Of a stretch of 64,000 nt of DNA, positions 56,143 to 64,000 are shown in pieces (the first letter of the stretch is position 1; each line of letters begins with the position of its first letter). Under the pieces are notes generated by a model that was not told where the DNA came from, did no database searches, and was given only the letters and a program-made list of their open reading frames with translations. Origin of the DNA: Clostridium bornimense (GTDB lineage Bacteria > Bacillota > Clostridia > Clostridiales > Clostridiaceae); the NCBI RefSeq assembly GCF_018917145.1, contig NZ_JAHLOD010000012.1:1-64000 (forward strand), given 5' to 3'. The position numbers were made by a program, and so were the translations under genes.

Positions 56143-57411
56143 ATGAAAAAATCTATGACTATGACACAAAAAATATTGGCGAAGTCGGCAGGATTAGAGT
56201 ATGTAGAAAGTGGACAACTTATTACAGTAAATTTAGATTTAGTGTTAGGAAATGATGTAACTACACCAGTTGCATTAGACGCTTTCAATAAGTTAGACAA
56301 TGCTAAGGTTTTTGATAAAAATAAAATAGCAATAGTTCCAGATCACTTTACACCTAATAAAGATATAAAATCTGCTGAACATTGTAAATGTGTAAGAAAA
56401 TTTTCAAAAGAAAATGAAATAAAAAATTATTTTGAAGTGGGACAAATGGGAATAGAACATTGTTTAATTCCAGAAAAGGGATTAGCTATTCCAGGAGATG
56501 TAATAATAGGTGCCGATTCACATACATGTACTTATGGAGCTTTAGGAGCTTTTTCAACAGGTGTTGGAAGTACTGATATGGCTATTGGTATGGCTACAGG
56601 AAAGGCTTGGTTTAAGGTACCAGAAGCAATAAAGTTTGTATTAAAAGGAAAATTACCTAAGTGGGTAAGTGGTAAGGATTTAATACTTCATATAATTGGG
56701 AAAATTGGTGTTGATGGTGCTCTTTATAAATCTATGGAGTTTACAGGAGAAGGTGTAAGTGAATTATCAATGGACGATAGATTTACAATAGCTAATATGG
56801 CAATTGAAGCTGGTGCTAAAAATGGTATTTTTCCAGTAGATAATAAGACATTAGATTATATAAAAAATAGAACTGATAGAGAACCAAGAATTTTTAATGC
56901 TGATGATGACGCTATATATAGTGAAGTTATAGAAATAGATCTATCAAAACTAAGACCAACAGTAGCATTTCCACATTTACCAGAGAACACAAAGACTATC
57001 GATGAGATTAAAGAAGAAGTTAAAATAGATCAAGTTGTTATCGGTTCATGTACAAATGGTAGAATAGATGACCTTAGAATTGCTGCTAAGATTTTAGAAG
57101 GAAAGAAAACTTGTAGTGATATAAGAACAATAATTATACCTGGTACTCAAGAAGTATATCTACAAGCTATAGAAGAAGGGTTAGCTAAGATTTTTGTAGA
57201 AGCTGGAGCAGTTCTTTCTACACCAACTTGTGGACCTTGTCTTGGAGGTCATATGGGTATATTAGCTGAAGGTGAAAGAGCGTTATCAACTACAAATAGA
57301 AATTTTGTTGGTAGGATGGGAAGCCCTAAATCAGAAGTTTACTTATGTTCACCAGCAGTAGCTGCTGCATCTGCTATAACAGGTAGAATAACTTCACCAG
57401 AGGAGGTATAA
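56143..57411 (+). CDS. leuC: 3-isopropylmalate dehydratase large subunit
   Basis: 422-aa aconitase-family subunit of isopropylmalate isomerase in leucine synthesis. The 4Fe-4S ligands are seen in [13 protein letters not shown] and [33 protein letters not shown] is the substrate-binding segment (read as two adjacent motifs). The length is that of the two-subunit prokaryotic type. AAGGGGGC precedes the ATG. Confidence 0.96.
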   Translation: MKKSMTMTQKILAKSAGLEYVESGQLITVNLDLVLGNDVTTPVALDAFNKLDNAKVFDKNKIAIVPDHFTPNKDIKSAEHCKCVRKFSKENEIKNYFEVGQMGIEHCLIPEKGLAIPGDVIIGADSHTCTYGALGAFSTGVGSTDMAIGMATGKAWFKVPEAIKFVLKGKLPKWVSGKDLILHIIGKIGVDGALYKSMEFTGEGVSELSMDDRFTIANMAIEAGAKNGIFPVDNKTLDYIKNRTDREPRIFNADDDAIYSEVIEIDLSKLRPTVAFPHLPENTKTIDEIKEEVKIDQVVIGSCTNGRIDDLRIAAKILEGKKTCSDIRTIIIPGTQEVYLQAIEEGLAKIFVEAGAVLSTPTCGPCLGGHMGILAEGERALSTTNRNFVGRMGSPKSEVYLCSPAVAAASAITGRITSPEEV

Positions 57412-57416
57412 TTAGA

Positions 57417-57908
57417 ATGAAGGTAGTAGGAAATGTTTTAAAATATGGAGATAATATCGATACAGATGTAATAATTCCAGCAAGATATTTAAATACATCT
57501 GTGCCAGAAGAATTAGCAAAACATTGTATGGAAGATTTAGATGTAGATTTTTTAAAGAAAATGAAAAAAGGTGATATTATAGTTGCAGGAAGTAATTTCG
57601 GTTGTGGTTCTTCAAGAGAACATGCACCTATCGCAATAAAATATGCTGGAGTATCATGTGTTATAGCAAAAAGTTTTGCAAGAATATTTTATAGAAATGC
57701 TATAAATATAGGCTTTCCAATACTTGAATGTGAAGAAGCTGTATTGGCTGCAGAAAATGGTCATAGGTTAGAAATTGATTTTGAAAATGGAATAATAAAG
57801 AATCTAGATTTAAATGAAGAATATAAAAGTCAACCTTTCCCAGATTTCATTTTAAACATAATGAAAAATGATGGTTTATTGAATACTGTTGATGCTGGTG
57901 AATTTTAA
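57417..57908 (+). CDS. leuD: 3-isopropylmalate dehydratase small subunit
   Basis: 163-aa swivelling-domain subunit that pairs with Leu[16 protein letters not shown] and [17 protein letters not shown] are family motifs. GAGGAGGTATAATTAGA spans the end of leuC and gives the ribosome-binding site. Located 5 bases after leuC, so fully cotranslated. Confidence 0.96.
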   Translation: MKVVGNVLKYGDNIDTDVIIPARYLNTSVPEELAKHCMEDLDVDFLKKMKKGDIIVAGSNFGCGSSREHAPIAIKYAGVSCVIAKSFARIFYRNAINIGFPILECEEAVLAAENGHRLEIDFENGIIKNLDLNEEYKSQPFPDFILNIMKNDGLLNTVDAGEF

Positions 57909-57922
57909 GGGAGGGGAATTTC

Positions 57923-58993
57923 ATGAAAGAGTTTAATATTGCAGTTATGCATGGAGATGGAATAGGTGTAGAAATAGTAAATGCATCATTAGCAGTTCTA
58001 GATAAAATAAGTGAAAAGTATAATGTAAGGTTCAATACAAAAAATGCTTTGCTTGGAGGAGCAGCTATAGATGCTACAGGAGTTCCACTTCCAGAAGAAA
58101 CAATAAAAACATGTAAAGAAGCTGATGCTGTTATTTTAGGATCAGTTGGTGGACCTAAGTGGGATAGTTTACCTGGAGAGAAAAGACCAGAAAAGGCTCT
58201 TTTAGGTATAAGGGAAGCTCTTGGTTTGTATGCAAATCTTAGACCAGCTAAGGTTTATGAAGCATTAAAAGATGCATGTCCGCTAAAAGATAGTATAGTT
58301 AATGAAGGGGTAGATCTTTTAGTTGTAAGAGAATTGACTGGTGGTATATATTTTGGAGAAAGAGGTAGAGTAAAAAAAGAAGTAGATTCTGCCTATGATA
58401 CTGAAAGTTATGATGTAAATGAAATAAAAAGGATTGCTCATGTAGCATTTAAGTCAGCAAGACAAAGAAGAGGAAAAGTAACTTTAGTTGATAAAGCAAA
58501 TGTTTTAGAATCATCTAGATTATGGAGAGAAGTTGTAAATGAAATTCACAAAGAATATTCAGATGTAGAACTTGATTTTATGTATGTAGATAATGCAGCT
58601 ATGCAACTTGTTAGAAAACCAAGTCAATTTGATGTTATATTAACAAATAATATTTTTGGTGATATTTTATCTGATGAAGCTTCAATGATAACTGGATCTA
58701 TAGGAATGCTTCCATCAGCATCTGTTAGAGAAGATTCTTTTGGTATGTATGAACCTATACATGGTTCAGCACCAGATATTGCAGGAAAAGATATTGCTAA
58801 TCCGTTGGCACAAATTCTTTCTGTAGCAATGATGCTAAGATATTCTTTAGATATGAAAGAAGCAGCAGAAGACATTGAAAGAGCAGTAGAAGAAGTATTA
58901 AAAGATGGTTATAGAACAGCAGATATTTATGCTGAAGGCATGAAAAAAGTAGGGACAAAAGAAATGGGACAATTAGTTGTAAGTAAGTTATAA
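57923..58993 (+). CDS. leuB: 3-isopropylmalate dehydrogenase
   Basis: 356-aa NAD-dependent dehydrogenase, third step of leucine synthesis. It starts [16 protein letters not shown] (GDGIG). Substrate arginines are in [21 protein letters not shown] (given in part), and the metal site is in DNAAMQL and [29 protein letters not shown] precedes the ATG. leuA, the committing step, is not adjacent. Confidence 0.96.
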   Translation: MKEFNIAVMHGDGIGVEIVNASLAVLDKISEKYNVRFNTKNALLGGAAIDATGVPLPEETIKTCKEADAVILGSVGGPKWDSLPGEKRPEKALLGIREALGLYANLRPAKVYEALKDACPLKDSIVNEGVDLLVVRELTGGIYFGERGRVKKEVDSAYDTESYDVNEIKRIAHVAFKSARQRRGKVTLVDKANVLESSRLWREVVNEIHKEYSDVELDFMYVDNAAMQLVRKPSQFDVILTNNIFGDILSDEASMITGSIGMLPSASVREDSFGMYEPIHGSAPDIAGKDIANPLAQILSVAMMLRYSLDMKEAAEDIERAVEEVLKDGYRTADIYAEGMKKVGTKEMGQLVVSKL

Positions 58994-59045
58994 CAGAGAA
59001 ATCCCTATAGTCTAAGATATGAAATGTAGTATGGGGGGGCTTAGC

Positions 59046-60716
59046 ATGAAATTTAGAGGAGCTAGAATATTACTTGAATGTTTAAAAGAACAAGGTGTAG
59101 ATACAGTTTTTGGTTATCCAGGAGGAGCAGTACTTAATATATATGATGAATTATATAATTTTGAAGGTATAACTCATTATATGACTTCTCATGAGCAAGG
59201 TGCAGCACATGCAGCAGACGGTTATGCAAGAGCTACAGGAAAAGTAGGAGTTGTTTTTGCTACATCAGGACCAGGGGCTACTAATTTAGTAACTGGAATT
59301 GCAAATGCTTATATGGATTCGGTACCTATGGTAGCTATTACAGGACAAGTTCCTACATCACTTATTGGTAAGGATTCATTCCAAGAAGTAGATATTGTAG
59401 GGATAACACTTCCAATAACAAAGCATAATTTTATAGTAAAAGACGTAAAAGATTTAGCTGATACTATAAGAAAGGCTTTTAGAATTGCTACTACTGGTAG
59501 AAAAGGACCAGTACTTATAGATATACCAAAGGATGTAACTGCAAATTTAGCAGAATACGAACCAATGAAAATTGAAAAAGTAGATGAAGAATTAAAAATT
59601 GAAGAATGTGATTTTGACAAGGCAGCTAATCTGATTAATGACAGTAAAAAAATCGTTTTAATGGTAGGTGGGGGATGCAATGCTTCACCTTGTACTGAAG
59701 AGATTTTAGAGTTACAAAGAAAATTAAAATGTCCTATTACAGAAACAATGATGGGACTTGGAGTTATTGATGGAAATTATGAGATGAATGCTGGTTATGT
59801 TGGAATGCATGGAAGTGTAGCTTCAAATAGATTAATTCAAAAATCTGATCTTATTATTGTATTAGGAGCAAGATTCTCTGATAGAGTTATTAGTGATCCA
59901 AAGAAATTTGCAACAAACACAAAAGTTCTTCATATTGATATTGATAATGCAGAAGTATCTAAGAATATTGAAGCTTATACATCATTAATAGGTGATGTAA
60001 AAAAAGTTTTAAAAGTTCTAAATAAAAAAGTTGAAGATAGAGAACCTAATGAATGGACTAATTATGCAAGAGAACTTATAGATGTTGAAATAGAGAAGAA
60101 AAATAGAGATAGAAGTGCTAATGGCCCTATTGATCCACATTATGTATTACAAGTATTAGAAAAGGAAACTAATGATGATGCTGTAATTACTACAGAAGTT
60201 GGACAACATCAAATTTGGGCATCAAAAAGTTATAATTATAAAACCCCAAAGACATTTATTACTTCTGGCGGACTTGGAACAATGGGATATGGTTTAGGCG
60301 CTGCTATTGGAGCTTATGTAGGTACTAAAAAAATGGTATTTGATATAGCTGGGGATGGCTCTTCACTTATGAATATAAATGAACTAAATACTATTTTTAA
60401 GTATAATTTACCTGTTAAGGTAATTGTTTTTAACAATTATTCTCTTGGAATGGTAAGACAATGGCAAAACTTATTTTATGAAGGAAGATTATCTTCAACA
60501 GTAATGTATCCAGAGACAAGTTTTGCAAGAATTGCTAATGGATTTGGAATATATAGCAATAGAATAGAAAAGAATGAAGACGTAAAAGATGCTATTCATA
60601 AATTGGTTGCACATGATGGACCAGGATTACTTGAAGTAATCATAAGTCATGAAGAAATGGCAACACCTATAGTTCCACCAGGAAAATCTATCGATAATAT
60701 GATGTTAACAGATTAA
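59046..60716 (+). CDS. ilvB: Acetolactate synthase large subunit
   Basis: 556-aa TPP/FAD enzyme forming acetolactate or acetohydroxybutyrate. The N-terminal GYPGGAVLNIYDEL, the catalytic glutamate in TSHEQGAAHAADGYAR and the TPP motif GDGSSLMNINELNTI with NN at the end are present. G7 at 59033-59039 selects ATG 59046 over the in-frame ATG at 59019. The FAD-binding middle domain (GARFSDRV) supports the anabolic type. It follows leuB, separated from ilvN. Confidence 0.96.
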   Translation: MKFRGARILLECLKEQGVDTVFGYPGGAVLNIYDELYNFEGITHYMTSHEQGAAHAADGYARATGKVGVVFATSGPGATNLVTGIANAYMDSVPMVAITGQVPTSLIGKDSFQEVDIVGITLPITKHNFIVKDVKDLADTIRKAFRIATTGRKGPVLIDIPKDVTANLAEYEPMKIEKVDEELKIEECDFDKAANLINDSKKIVLMVGGGCNASPCTEEILELQRKLKCPITETMMGLGVIDGNYEMNAGYVGMHGSVASNRLIQKSDLIIVLGARFSDRVISDPKKFATNTKVLHIDIDNAEVSKNIEAYTSLIGDVKKVLKVLNKKVEDREPNEWTNYARELIDVEIEKKNRDRSANGPIDPHYVLQVLEKETNDDAVITTEVGQHQIWASKSYNYKTPKTFITSGGLGTMGYGLGAAIGAYVGTKKMVFDIAGDGSSLMNINELNTIFKYNLPVKVIVFNNYSLGMVRQWQNLFYEGRLSSTVMYPETSFARIANGFGIYSNRIEKNEDVKDAIHKLVAHDGPGLLEVIISHEEMATPIVPPGKSIDNMMLTD

Positions 60717-60736
60717 TAAAAGATTTTTTAAGTTAT

Positions 60737-60786
60737 AAGGGTTGACGCAATAACGAGTAAATTTCGTAAGCGTTAGCCCTTTTTTG
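60737..60786 (+). terminator. Terminator after ilvB, repeated core
   Basis: AAGGGTTGACGC (60737-60748) pairs with GCGTTAGCCCTT (60770-60781), with an inner ACGA/TCGT stem, followed by T residues. Bases 60747-60767 match 20 of 21 bases in the terminator at 36450-36470. Confidence 0.88.
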
Positions 60787-60873
60787 TATTAGTGAAATAA
60801 GTAATAGTGAATAGTTTATTTGACTTTTATGATAAAATATAAATATATGATTTTAGTTATGAGGTAAAATAAA

Positions 60874-61392
60874 ATGAAATTAGAAGAAAATACATTAAAA
60901 GAGGAAATAGTTTATAGAGGAGAATTTATAAATATATCAAAATTAGAAGTAAAGTTACCTGATGGCAGTAAAGCCAATAGAGAAGTAATAAGGCATCCAG
61001 GAGGAGTAGCTATATTAGCTTTTTATGATAGGGATACTTTAATTATGGTGGAACAATACAGAAAAGCTATAGATAGAGTTACGTTAGAATTGCCAGCTGG
61101 GAAAATAGAAAATAAAGAAGAAATTTTAGATACAGCAAAAAGAGAATTGGAAGAAGAAACAGGTTATTTATCTGATAAATTAGAATACCTTGGGAAAATA
61201 GTAACAGCACCAGGATTTTGTGATGAATATATTCATTATTTTAAATGTAAAGATTTGAAAAGTGGTGTTAAAGGTGGAGATGATGATGAATTTATTAATG
61301 TAAAAAAGATTAAGATTGATGATATAAAGAAAATGATAAAAAGTGGAGATATAATTGATGGGAAAACTATTGCTGCATTGATGTTCCTATAA
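60874..61392 (+). CDS. Nudix hydrolase, ADP-ribose pyrophosphatase type
   Basis: 172-aa Nudix enzyme, probably hydrolysing ADP-ribose (NudF-like). The Nudix box is complete: G in AGKIENKEE, then REL and EE in KRELEEETGYL. The upstream IRHPGGVAILAF and the downstream TAPGFCDEYIHYF match ADP-ribose pyrophosphatases. GAGGTAAAATAAA precedes the ATG. A weak promoter (TTGACT at 60820) may lie upstream. It is commonly found next to spoIIM-xerD in Firmicutes. Confidence 0.9.
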   Translation: MKLEENTLKEEIVYRGEFINISKLEVKLPDGSKANREVIRHPGGVAILAFYDRDTLIMVEQYRKAIDRVTLELPAGKIENKEEILDTAKRELEEETGYLSDKLEYLGKIVTAPGFCDEYIHYFKCKDLKSGVKGGDDDEFINVKKIKIDDIKKMIKSGDIIDGKTIAALMFL

Positions 61393-61398
61393 AATATG

Positions 61399-61449
61399 GA
61401 ATAATTACCTCCTTGTTTACATATATTTTAGTAAAACAATAGGAGGTAA
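61399..61449 (+). promoter_or_regulatory. spoIIM SigE-like promoter inside an SD-masking hairpin
   Basis: TTACCTCCT (61405-61413) pairs perfectly with AGGAGGTAA (61441-61449), the spoIIM ribosome-binding site, extended by TGTTT/AAACA after a 2-base bulge. A SigE-like promoter is embedded: GAATAAT (61399-61405), 14-base gap, CATATATT (61420-61427). Start near 61434 would omit the 5' arm. Confidence 0.55.
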
Positions 61450-61453
61450 AGTT

Positions 61454-62071
61454 ATGAAAGAAAAAAATTTTGTTGAATTTATAAAAAGACATTGTAGAGA
61501 TAATTTTTTAAGTTATGTTATTGTTATATTTTTTATTTGTACAGGAGTTGTATTAGGTATATATACAGTTTTATATATGGATGACTTTTCAAAGCAACAA
61601 TTGAAGAGTTACATAAATTCATTTTTAAGTATAGGAAAAATAGAAATACCTTACGAAGAGTTATTTATAAAAACATTTATAAACAATTTTATGATTTTAG
61701 TACTTATATGGTTATTAGGTTTAACTGTAATAGGAGTTCCTTTTACACTTATAATTTCCCTTGTGAAAGGATTTACGTTAGGATTTACCACTGTATTTTT
61801 TATTTCAGAAATAGGCGGAAAGTCTATTGCAATTATATTTTTGACAACGATCATTCCTAATATAATTTATACTTTAATGATAATTATTGCATCAGTGCTT
61901 AGTATTCAATTTTCTATGTCGCTTTTAAAAGATAAAGGTTCATGGAGAAATAAGTTGTTGACTAATATAGGGAGATACACTATATTATTCATTATTATTA
62001 TTGCAATAACAATGTTAGGAGTGGCTTATGAGACTTTTGTTTCACCAAATTTAATTAAGTTGTTTAATTAG
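61454..62071 (+). CDS. spoIIM: Stage II sporulation protein M
   Basis: 205-aa polytopic membrane protein that anchors SpoIIP and SpoIID at the engulfing septum. About five hydrophobic helices are visible (near 18-40, 75-95, 98-122, 125-150, 172-195), with FINNFMILVLIWLLGLTVIG and SLVKGFTLGFTTVFF as family-like segments. AGGAGG precedes the ATG by 8 bases. Mother-cell SigE expression is expected and a matching promoter lies upstream. Confidence 0.93.
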   Translation: MKEKNFVEFIKRHCRDNFLSYVIVIFFICTGVVLGIYTVLYMDDFSKQQLKSYINSFLSIGKIEIPYEELFIKTFINNFMILVLIWLLGLTVIGVPFTLIISLVKGFTLGFTTVFFISEIGGKSIAIIFLTTIIPNIIYTLMIIIASVLSIQFSMSLLKDKGSWRNKLLTNIGRYTILFIIIIAITMLGVAYETFVSPNLIKLFN

Positions 62072-62080
62072 GAGTAGTAT

Positions 62081-62956
62081 ATGGAAGAATATTTATCAGA
62101 ATATGAAAATTATTTAAAGAGAGAAAATTTATCGCCAAATACATTAGAAAATTATAGAAGAGATGTAAGGTTGTTTATGGAGTATATCGTAAGTAAGGAT
62201 ATTGATCTAAAAGATGTAACAGAAGAATGGGGAAATAGATATGTAATGGATTTAAAAAATTCAAAAAAATCTGTTAATACAATAAAAAGAAATGTCTCAT
62301 CATTAAAAAAGTTCTATTCATTTTTAGTAACTAAGGGAGAAGTAAATATAAATCCTTTTATCATAAAAACGGTAGGAAGTTCAAAACGTATAGATATTAA
62401 GTATCTTACTTATGATGAGATAGAAAAGCTTATTAATGCACCAGATGAAAACACAGTAAAAGGTATACGTGATAGAGCAATGATTGAGATTATGTATGGT
62501 ACAGGTATTAAAGTAACAGAGTTAATTAATTTAAAATTAGATAATATAAATCTTAGAGATCATTTTGTATTGTTTAACAAAAGTGAAGAAGAAAGATTTA
62601 TACCTATTGGGAGATACTGTGTAAATATAATGAAAAAATATTTAACATATAGAAAAGAGTTAGATAAATTTCAAAGTGAATATGTTTTTTTAAATGTTAA
62701 AGGGGAGCCGTTAACTAGACAAGGGTTTTGGAAAATTATAAAGGAATATGCAAAAGCTATAAATATAGATAAGGAAATTAATTGCACGGTATTAAGACAT
62801 TCTTTTGCAATGCATCTTTTAGAAAATGGAGCCGATATATCCGTAGTTCAAGAACTTTTAGGTTTAACTTATTTAAATAGCGCTGAAGTTTATAAGTCAG
62901 CAATAAAGAATAGAAAAATTGTAGAACAATATATAAAAAATCATCCGAGAGCATAG
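62081..62956 (+). CDS. xerD: XerD-family tyrosine recombinase with altered catalytic residues
   Basis: 291-aa protein with the full Xer layout: N-terminal SAM-like core-binding domain (about 1-85) and catalytic domain. Compared with E. coli XerD (R148, K172, H244, R247, H270, Y279), it shows K144 for the first Arg (GTGIKVTEL), a retained K167, T236 for the first His (CTVLRHSF), a retained R239, L262 for the second His (LLGLTYL) and a retained Y271. Spacing is conserved (T236-R239 3, R239-L262 23, L262-Y271 9). The frame is intact with AGGAGT before the ATG. Position between spoIIM and deoB is that of Bacillus ripX/xerD. Confidence 0.85.
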   Translation: MEEYLSEYENYLKRENLSPNTLENYRRDVRLFMEYIVSKDIDLKDVTEEWGNRYVMDLKNSKKSVNTIKRNVSSLKKFYSFLVTKGEVNINPFIIKTVGSSKRIDIKYLTYDEIEKLINAPDENTVKGIRDRAMIEIMYGTGIKVTELINLKLDNINLRDHFVLFNKSEEERFIPIGRYCVNIMKKYLTYRKELDKFQSEYVFLNVKGEPLTRQGFWKIIKEYAKAINIDKEINCTVLRHSFAMHLLENGADISVVQELLGLTYLNSAEVYKSAIKNRKIVEQYIKNHPRA

Positions 62957-62980
62957 CTTTAATTTAGGCTATGCTTTATA
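62950..62980 (+). terminator. Hairpin at the end of xerD
   Basis: AGCATAGC (62950-62957) overlaps the xerD stop and pairs with GCTATGCT (62968-62975), followed by TTATATT. The weak tail means partial termination is possible. Confidence 0.55.
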
Positions 62981-63024
62981 TTATTATTATAGTAAAATGA
63001 AAGAGATGAAAGGAGAGATTTTAG

Positions 63025-64000
63025 TGATAAATAGAGCAATTTTAATAGTGCTAGACAGTGTAGGTATTGGAGAATTACCTGATGCACATAAATATAATGA
63101 TGTTGGAAGTAATACAATTGGTAATATAAGTAGTAAGTGTAATGGAATTAATCTAAAAAATCTTTCAAAATTAGGACTTGGTAATATAGAAGGCATAAAA
63201 GGAGTAGAAAAGGAATTAGAGCCAAAAGGAGCATTTGGTAAGTGTGCTGAAGCTTCAAATGGTAAAGATACCATAACAGGTCATTGGGAGATTGGTGGAG
63301 TTATTTTAGAAAAACCACTAAATACATATCCAAATGGTTTTCCTGAGAGAATTATAAATGAATTTGAGAATAAAATAGGAAGAAAAATAATAGGAAATAA
63401 AGTAGCTTCAGGTACTGAGATATTGGATGAATTAGGTGAACAGCATATTAAAACTGGATGTCCCATTATTTATACATCAGCAGATTCTGTATTTCAAATA
63501 GCAGCTCATGAAGATGTTATAAGTGTTGATGAATTATATAGATTTTGTGAAATTGCAAGAAACATGTTAGTTGGAGATGATACTGTTGGAAGAGTAATAG
63601 CAAGACCTTTTGTTGGAGAAGTTGGAAACTTTAAAAGAACTTCAAGGAGACATGATTACGCATTAGAGCCATTTTCAAAAACATTTTTAGAGTACATAAA
63701 AGATAGTGGAATGGAAGTAAATTCTGTTGGTAAAATAAGTGATATTTATTGTGGCAAAGGAATAACATCATCAGTTCATACAACAGGAAATGAAGATGGT
63801 ATAAACAAAACTATTGATTTAATTAAAAATGAAAGTAAGGGATTAATATTCACTAATTTAGTGGATTTTGATATGTTATATGGTCACAGAAATGATGCAG
63901 AAGGATATAAAAAAGCATTAGAGTATTTTGACATGAGATTGCCAGAAATAATAGAAAATATAAATGATGATGACGTATTAATAATAACTGCAGATCATGG
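63025..64000 (+). CDS. deoB: Phosphopentomutase, 5' part
   Basis: First 325 codons of phosphopentomutase, cut by the window edge (family about 390 aa). The enzyme interconverts ribose/deoxyribose 1- and 5-phosphates in nucleoside salvage. It starts at GTG 63025 with AGGAGAG upstream: [21 protein letters not shown] holds the first metal aspartate (in two parts), [14 protein letters not shown] the phosphorylated threonine, and the segment ends VLIITADHG, another metal site. No frame defect seen. The xerD-deoB order is conserved in Firmicutes. Confidence 0.95.

Noticed and set aside
62081-62956. Phage or integron integrase
   Set aside because: Length, SAM-like N-terminal domain and spoIIM-deoB context fit the chromosomal XerD lineage; no att-like repeats or phage genes are nearby.

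Overview
The window reads as chromosomal core DNA of a spore-forming, low-GC Firmicute, most likely Clostridium sensu stricto. The evidence is the very AT-rich sequence, strong GGAGG-type ribosome-binding sites, frequent TTG/GTG starts, the complete spoIIIA operon, spo0A, spoIVB, gpr, spoIIP and spoIIM, and Clostridium-type gene order throughout. Almost every gene is on the + strand; the one clear exception is rpsT. I see no rRNA or tRNA gene, prophage, insertion sequence or CRISPR array.

Layout. 1-7 kb: RNase G, then rplU-prp-rpmA with an L21-type leader (Prp trims the L27 extension encoded next door), obgE, yhbY, a nadD-yqeK fusion and an LCP cell-wall ligase. 7-14 kb: ridA, an RluD-type pseudouridine synthase and an unusual competence locus: comEA, a full-length P-type ATPase homologue with degenerate catalytic motifs, and a ComEC without the C-terminal metallo-beta-lactamase domain; then holA and convergent rpsT. 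14-20 kb: gpr, spoIIP, lepA, hemW. 20-28.6 kb: CIRCE-controlled hrcA-grpE-dnaK-dnaJ followed by prmA-rsmE-mtaB-HIT. 28.6-36.4 kb: rpsU, yqfC-yqfD-pgpH-ybeY-dgkA/PAP2-cdd-era-recO and a small UBA-like/DUF4342 protein. 36.5-41.5 kb: spoIIIAA-AH. 41.5-53 kb: an Asp23 protein, nusB-folD-xseA-xseB-ispA, a 556-bp structured intergenic region, dxs-tlyA-nadK-argR-recN, spoIVB, spo0A. 54.4-60.7 kb: ilvN-ilvC, leuC-leuD-leuB-ilvB. 60.9-64 kb: a Nudix hydrolase, spoIIM, a XerD-family protein that lacks three catalytic residues, and the 5' part of deoB, cut by the window end.

How it fits together: translation/ribosome assembly, heat shock, isoprenoid and DNA-repair functions are interleaved with mother-cell sporulation genes. 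Two engulfment genes (spoIIP, spoIIM; the gene for their partner SpoIID is not in the window) each have a SigE-like promoter lying inside a hairpin whose 3' arm is the Shine-Dalgarno sequence. Read-through RNA would hide the ribosome-binding site, while RNA from the SigE promoter would not. comEA and comEC have similar hairpins.

Most worth follow-up: the ATPase-like pseudoenzyme in the com locus, the degenerate XerD, the Shine-Dalgarno-masking hairpins, and the structured non-coding stretch between ispA and dxs.
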